Part shown: positions 40,252-44,658 of the stretch, piece by piece
Numbering within the stretch: the first letter of the stretch is position 1
Layout: every line of letters starts with the position of its first letter
Assembly: GCA_937958015.1 (NCBI GenBank)
Contig: CALGOA010000104.1
Location: 1 to 44,658 of the forward strand
DNA length: 44,658 nucleotides
Source of the DNA: an uncultured Acidimicrobiales bacterium
GTDB lineage: Bacteria; Actinomycetota; Acidimicrobiia; Acidimicrobiales; SZUA-35
Direction: 5' to 3'
The notes under the pieces: generated by a model
Told to the model about the DNA's origin: nothing
Database searches by the model: none
The model's input: the letters and a program-made list of their open reading frames with translations, nothing else
Position numbers and translations under genes: made by a program

Positions 40252-40257
40252 TAGCGT
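40252..40257 (+). promoter_or_regulatory. -10 box, leaderless start (TAGCGT-N6-GTG)
   Basis: TAGCGT precedes GTG 40264 of the flavin reductase gene by 6 bases. Confidence 0.6.
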
Positions 40258-40263
40258 GACGGC

Positions 40264-40872
40264 GTGGCTCAGAAGAAGAACTTTCCCGTCTCAGAACTCA
40301 CCGGCATGGACCCGTACAAGCTTGCGACCGGCCTAATCGTCCCTCGCCCCATCGGATGGGTCGGTTCGATAAGCGCCGATGGGGTTCCGAACCTGGCGCC
40401 CTATTCGTTCTTTAACGCAGTGAGCGGCAACCCGCCGATGTTTGTCTTCAGCGCCGGCCGCGGAGCCCGAAAGGACACTCTCGCCAACGTTCGCGAAGTC
40501 GGAGAGTTCACGCTCAACATCGTGACCGCCGAAGTTGCAGATGCGATGAACGCCTCATCGGCCAGCTTCGAAGCCGACGTCGATGAGTTCGATGCTGTCG
40601 GAGTGACCGCAGTCCCCTCAACCAGCATCCGTCCGCCGATGGTGGGTGAATGCAAAGCCAACATCGAGTGCCGGGTCACCCAGATTCTGGACATCGGCGA
40701 TCCGGCCCAGGGCAATGGTCTGGTCATCGGCGAAGCTGTCCAGTTCCACATCGACGAGTCCCTACTCGACGGCACCCGAATCGATCAGGCTGCCCTCCGG
40801 GCCGTCGGCCGACACGTTGGGAACTCCTACAGCAACGCCACCGACCTCTTCGACCTGGAACGTCCGGCCTAG
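40264..40872 (+). CDS. flavin reductase-like / flavoprotein of split-barrel family
   Basis: A 202-residue FMN-binding protein. VPRPIGWVGSISADGVPNLAPYSFFNAVSGNPPMFVFSAG is the flavin-binding signature of the flavin-reductase-like domain; DTLANVREVGEFTLNIVT and the C-terminal AVGRHVGNSYSNATDLFDL complete it. It may reduce FMN with NAD(P)H for a partner oxygenase, but no such oxygenase is adjacent. GTG start with leaderless promoter. Confidence 0.92.
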   Translation: MAQKKNFPVSELTGMDPYKLATGLIVPRPIGWVGSISADGVPNLAPYSFFNAVSGNPPMFVFSAGRGARKDTLANVREVGEFTLNIVTAEVADAMNASSASFEADVDEFDAVGVTAVPSTSIRPPMVGECKANIECRVTQILDIGDPAQGNGLVIGEAVQFHIDESLLDGTRIDQAALRAVGRHVGNSYSNATDLFDLERPA

Positions 40873-40908
40873 GACAAGAACACAACTCAGCGTCGGGCCC
40901 GGTTCGTC

Positions 40909-40914
40909 TACGGT
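40909..40914 (+). promoter_or_regulatory. -10 box, leaderless start (TACGGT-N6-ATG)
   Basis: TACGGT precedes the ATG at 40921 by 6 bases. Confidence 0.5.
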
Positions 40915-40920
40915 TCGGCC

Positions 40921-41361
40921 ATGGACGCACAACTGACCCTCGAAGAAGTGAAGACCTTCGCCACGGCGTTGAGCCCCTGGGCCCATCTCGCCTCGGTCGG
41001 ATCCGACAACAAACCTGACGTCGTGCCGGTCCATCCGCGCTGGGAGGGTGATGTCTGTTGGGTGATGACCGGATTGAGTTCGGTGAAGGCTCGCAACATC
41101 GGGCACAACCCGAACGTCGCGCTTCACTGGCAGGTCGCGGCGGTTGGCGACGGCATTGAACTGTGGGGCTCGGCCGAGATCGTCAGCGACGTCGACACCA
41201 AGCGACGGCTGTGGACCAACGTCTTCGACTACGACCTCAATGCGTTCGCACCCGGCGGTCCCGACAACTCTCCCGATACGGCATTCCTCGCCATCACCCC
41301 CGAGAAGGCGGTCATCCTGCACCAGTACGGCGCAGGTGGCGTTCAGCGGTGGCGAGCCTGA
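40921..41361 (+). CDS. pyridoxamine 5'-phosphate oxidase family protein
   Basis: A 146-residue split-barrel flavin- or F420-binding protein: LSPWAHLASVGSDNKPDVVPVHPRWEGDVCWVMTG, SSVKARNIGHNPNVALHWQV and IELWGSAEIVSDVDTKRRLW. It is too short to be genuine PdxH. Like the protein at 31055 it belongs to the PPOX superfamily, but the two are not close. Substrate unknown. Confidence 0.88.
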   Translation: MDAQLTLEEVKTFATALSPWAHLASVGSDNKPDVVPVHPRWEGDVCWVMTGLSSVKARNIGHNPNVALHWQVAAVGDGIELWGSAEIVSDVDTKRRLWTNVFDYDLNAFAPGGPDNSPDTAFLAITPEKAVILHQYGAGGVQRWRA

Positions 41362-41365
41362 GGTT

Positions 41366-41743
41366 TCAGTCGCTCGACCCTTGCGTCCGTCCGAGCTGTG
41401 TACGGGCCGCCGTATAGACGGTGGCGGCAGCGATCCACGGAATCGTCGGAAGCAACAACCACCCGGCCGTCATCGATTGACCGAACACCACGACTACGAC
41501 CACAACGAAGACGGCAGCGGCGATCAGCGTTGCCGCAAGCGGACCGATGAATTGCGAGTACAGCGGATGGGTCCACGTGACGAACAGCATCACGAGCACC
41601 GCCCATCGGGCCCACGACCCGCCCCCGAGAACCAGATACGAAGCGATCATCAGCCCAGTGAGAGCCAACCACACGGGCACCACTATCCGGTCGATGAACG
41701 CCAGCCGCTCCACGATCCGCTGCGGTTCAGAAAAGTTGACCAT
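41366..41743 (-). CDS. membrane protein with four predicted helices
   Basis: About 125 residues: VNFSEPQRIVERLAFIDRI, then helices IVVPVWLALTGLMIASYLVLG, WAVLVMLFVTWTHPLYSQF, PLAATLIAAAVFVVVVVVVFG and WLLLPTIPWIAAATVYTAA. Family not recognised. ATG 41743 has GAGG 5 bases upstream; a GTG at 41806 would add 21 residues with no ribosome site. Confidence 0.65.
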   Translation of the reverse strand: MVNFSEPQRIVERLAFIDRIVVPVWLALTGLMIASYLVLGGGSWARWAVLVMLFVTWTHPLYSQFIGPLAATLIAAAVFVVVVVVVFGQSMTAGWLLLPTIPWIAAATVYTAARTQLGRTQGSSD

Positions 41744-41981
41744 CGCAACCTCGAGGACAGCAGCCCAAAACTTCAAGAGGTGGCGGCCAGACGATCTGCG
41801 GCGCACCAGAGTTTCCGCTGAGAGCTGCTACCTTCCGGTCCTGACTCGGTTCACGGGCTCCGGTCGCACAGGGTCCGACCACCACCTGCCGAAGCAGGAG
41901 TTGAAACTCCTGCCACGAGCAAATGCTCGAACCTGTATCGTAGACGCCTCGGAGGCCGAGACAACCTCGGGTCCGAAAGAT

Positions 41982-42069
41982 GGAGGCGTGCGAGAGCGGC
42001 CGAATCGGCACGCTTGGAAAGCGTGTGTGGGGCAACCCACCGTGGGTTCGAATCCCACCGCCTCCGCCA
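41982..42069 (+). tRNA. tRNA-Ser(GGA), reads UCC/UCU
   Basis: Class II tRNA of 88 nt: acceptor GGAGGCG/CGCCTCC, anticodon stem CACGC/GCGTG with loop TTGGAAA (GGA), long variable arm, T-loop GGTTCGAATCC and encoded CCA. Upstream (41900-41980) are small stem-loops GGAGT-TGAA-ACTCC and GAGC-AAAT-GCTC. Confidence 0.95.
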
Positions 42070-42115
42070 CTCACGCTGCGCCCACCGCCTATCACTGAAA
42101 GTCCGGTGGCAACAC

Positions 42116-42137
42116 CTGAACCAGTGATCTGGTTCAG
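42116..42137. promoter_or_regulatory. 22-bp palindrome over the methyltransferase promoter
   Basis: CTGAACCAG-TGAT-CTGGTTCAG, perfect 9-bp arms, ends one base before the -10 box TAGCGT at 42139. It covers the -35/spacer region, the classic place for a repressor. It could alternatively act as terminator for the tRNA. Confidence 0.6.
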
Positions 42138-42138
42138 C

Positions 42139-42144
42139 TAGCGT
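42139..42144 (+). promoter_or_regulatory. -10 box, leaderless start (TAGCGT-N6-GTG)
   Basis: TAGCGT precedes GTG 42151 by 6 bases; TGAACC 16 bases upstream could be the -35. Confidence 0.6.
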
Positions 42145-42150
42145 CGTGCG

Positions 42151-43005
42151 GTGGGGATCATGAAGGTGGCCGAGGATGTCCGGCGCTCGCGGGCCGGCGT
42201 ACGTGCAATACAGACCGGACGCCGACTTCGAGGCACAGCCGAACGCCGGCTGGCCCCCGAAGGATCAGCGCTCGACGACGCACAACGACGACTGAACCCG
42301 CTTCAGCATTACGCCTCCAAAGGAATCGCCTCCGTCGACGGCTGGTTGGGACACGACGTTGTTCTGCCCCTGATCGAGTTGTCCAAACAGCAGCGTCGCG
42401 ATTCGATCAGCGGCGGCGCCGCCGAGATCGGCATCCATCACGGCCAACTGTTCATTCTGCTGGCGCTCATGACCGAGGGAGACGAGCGCTCGGTCGGCAT
42501 CGATCTGTTCGAGGATCAGGCCAACAACATCGACAACTCGGGGCTGGGAAGCCGAGACGCGTTGGAGCAGAACATGGCTCGTGCACTCGTTGACCGGTCC
42601 CGGGTCGACTTGATTCAGGGCAACTCCATGGACCTGACCGCAGCGGAGATCGTGAGCGCAGCGGCGCGACCAGTCCGCCTGTTCTCGGTTGACGGTGGCC
42701 ATACACCGGAGTTGACGACGAACGACTTGCACCTCGCCGAACAATCATTGGCCCCGGGCGGGATCGTGATTCTCGACGACGCCTTCAGTCCCGTGTGGCC
42801 CGGCGTGATCCAGGGTTTGATCACGTTCCTCGATGAGGAGACCGCCCTCACACCCTTTGGACTCATCGGGAACAAGACGTTGCTGTGTGATCGGTCCTCC
42901 GCCGCTACCTACCGATCGGTTCTGGCCAAGTTTGAGGGTCACTTCATCTATCGCGAGGATTCGTTGTTCGGCGCCAACGTCACGATTCTTCAAGCGCCGA
43001 ACTGA
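42151..43005 (+). CDS. class I SAM-dependent methyltransferase (Methyltransf_24 type)
   Basis: A 284-residue protein. The SAM-binding core is seen in AAEIGIHHGQLFILLALMTEGDERSVGIDLFEDQ, VDLIQGNSMDLTAAEI, RLFSVDGGHTPELTTNDL and LAPGGIVILDDAF. Such enzymes methylate sugars or small molecules and often occur with glycan-synthesis genes, though none is next to it. The GTG at 42151 is preferred over ATG 42160 because it stands 6 bases after TAGCGT. Confidence 0.87.
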   Translation: MGIMKVAEDVRRSRAGVRAIQTGRRLRGTAERRLAPEGSALDDAQRRLNPLQHYASKGIASVDGWLGHDVVLPLIELSKQQRRDSISGGAAEIGIHHGQLFILLALMTEGDERSVGIDLFEDQANNIDNSGLGSRDALEQNMARALVDRSRVDLIQGNSMDLTAAEIVSAAARPVRLFSVDGGHTPELTTNDLHLAEQSLAPGGIVILDDAFSPVWPGVIQGLITFLDEETALTPFGLIGNKTLLCDRSSAATYRSVLAKFEGHFIYREDSLFGANVTILQAPN

Positions 43006-43114
43006 ACGGCCACACCTGCCCACTCGTGTCACTGGATGTGGTGAATCCCCGCGCTTCGCCGTCATTCTGAGAGTGATCTGAGCGCCACTGAGCGCACTTG
43101 CAGAGGTGTAGGAG

Positions 43115-43141
43115 CGGTTTCGTCACAGTGTGACGAAACCG
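43115..43141. promoter_or_regulatory. 27-bp perfect palindrome
   Basis: Arms CGGTTTCGTCACA and TGTGACGAAACCG around a single G. It lies 331 bp before the collagen-like ATG and 109 bp after the methyltransferase stop. Candidate operator; also able to fold as a hairpin. Confidence 0.7.
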
Positions 43142-43144
43142 TGA

Positions 43145-44658
<1,514 letters not shown>

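Noticed and set aside
43115-43141. CRP/FNR-type binding site
   Set aside because: The half-sites are inverted (TCACA-N-TGTGA) and separated by one base, whereas the CRP site is TGTGA-N6-TCACA.

Overview
The window looks like a piece of a high-GC actinobacterial chromosome. The evidence is GC-rich codon use, frequent GTG/TTG starts, an LigC/Prim-PolC pair of mycobacterial type, an Lrp regulator divergent from alanine dehydrogenase, a xi-class GST, PPOX-fold flavoenzymes and many apparently leaderless genes. A member of the Acidimicrobiia (Ilumatobacter-like) is my best guess, but that is inference from gene content and not a search result. I saw no transposase, integrase, phage gene or CRISPR array. 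Most of the window is chromosomal housekeeping and accessory metabolism in short operons.

Layout. 1-2.4 kb: 3' part of a DUF3048 lipoprotein gene, tRNA-Gly(CCC), and an ArsR/SRPBCC-DinB pair. 2.4-8 kb: class V aminotransferase-like enzyme, PLP amino-acid decarboxylase, nitrilase, a frameshifted repeat protein and a metallo-beta-lactamase-fold hydrolase. 8-11.5 kb: minus-strand run of small membrane protein, zinc ribbon, dCTP deaminase, aldehyde dehydrogenase and a DUF3445 (HODM-like) protein. 11.5-13.4 kb: anchored secreted protein followed by a 545-bp gene-free region packed with direct and inverted repeats. 13.4-15.1 kb: alanine dehydrogenase and divergent Lrp regulator. 15.2-19.1 kb: repair cluster (LigC, Prim-PolC, DUF427, GNAT, 5'-3' exonuclease). 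19.1-29 kb: AzlCD exporter, secreted alpha/beta hydrolase, second class V aminotransferase, DUF2855, GST, DUF72, EamA transporter, Mpo1-like protein and ClpP. 29-34.5 kb: second SRPBCC/ArsR pair behind twin palindromes, amidase, PPOX protein, a TrxR-like/FNR fusion, AlkD and a TfoX-N-like protein. 34.6-40.1 kb: diguanylate cyclase, a medium-chain dehydrogenase flanked by two copies of an 82-bp element, tRNA-Ser(CGA) and an ABC exporter. 40.2-44.66 kb: flavin reductase, PPOX protein, membrane protein, tRNA-Ser(GGA), methyltransferase, and a secreted collagen-like protein running off the end.

The strongest cross-cutting signal is regulatory. At least 17 genes on both strands have a TAnnnT hexamer (most often TAGCGT) exactly 6 or 7 bases before the start codon, which suggests widespread leaderless transcription and helps choose several starts. 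On top of this promoter type sit specific palindromes: a pair of 20-bp operators before the SRPBCC/ArsR operon and clpP, a 22-bp palindrome over the methyltransferase promoter, and a 27-bp palindrome upstream of the collagen-like gene. Four unrelated families of small intergenic repeats (near 13, 17.6, 36.3/37.5 and 40.2 kb) are the main structures not explained by coding sequence.
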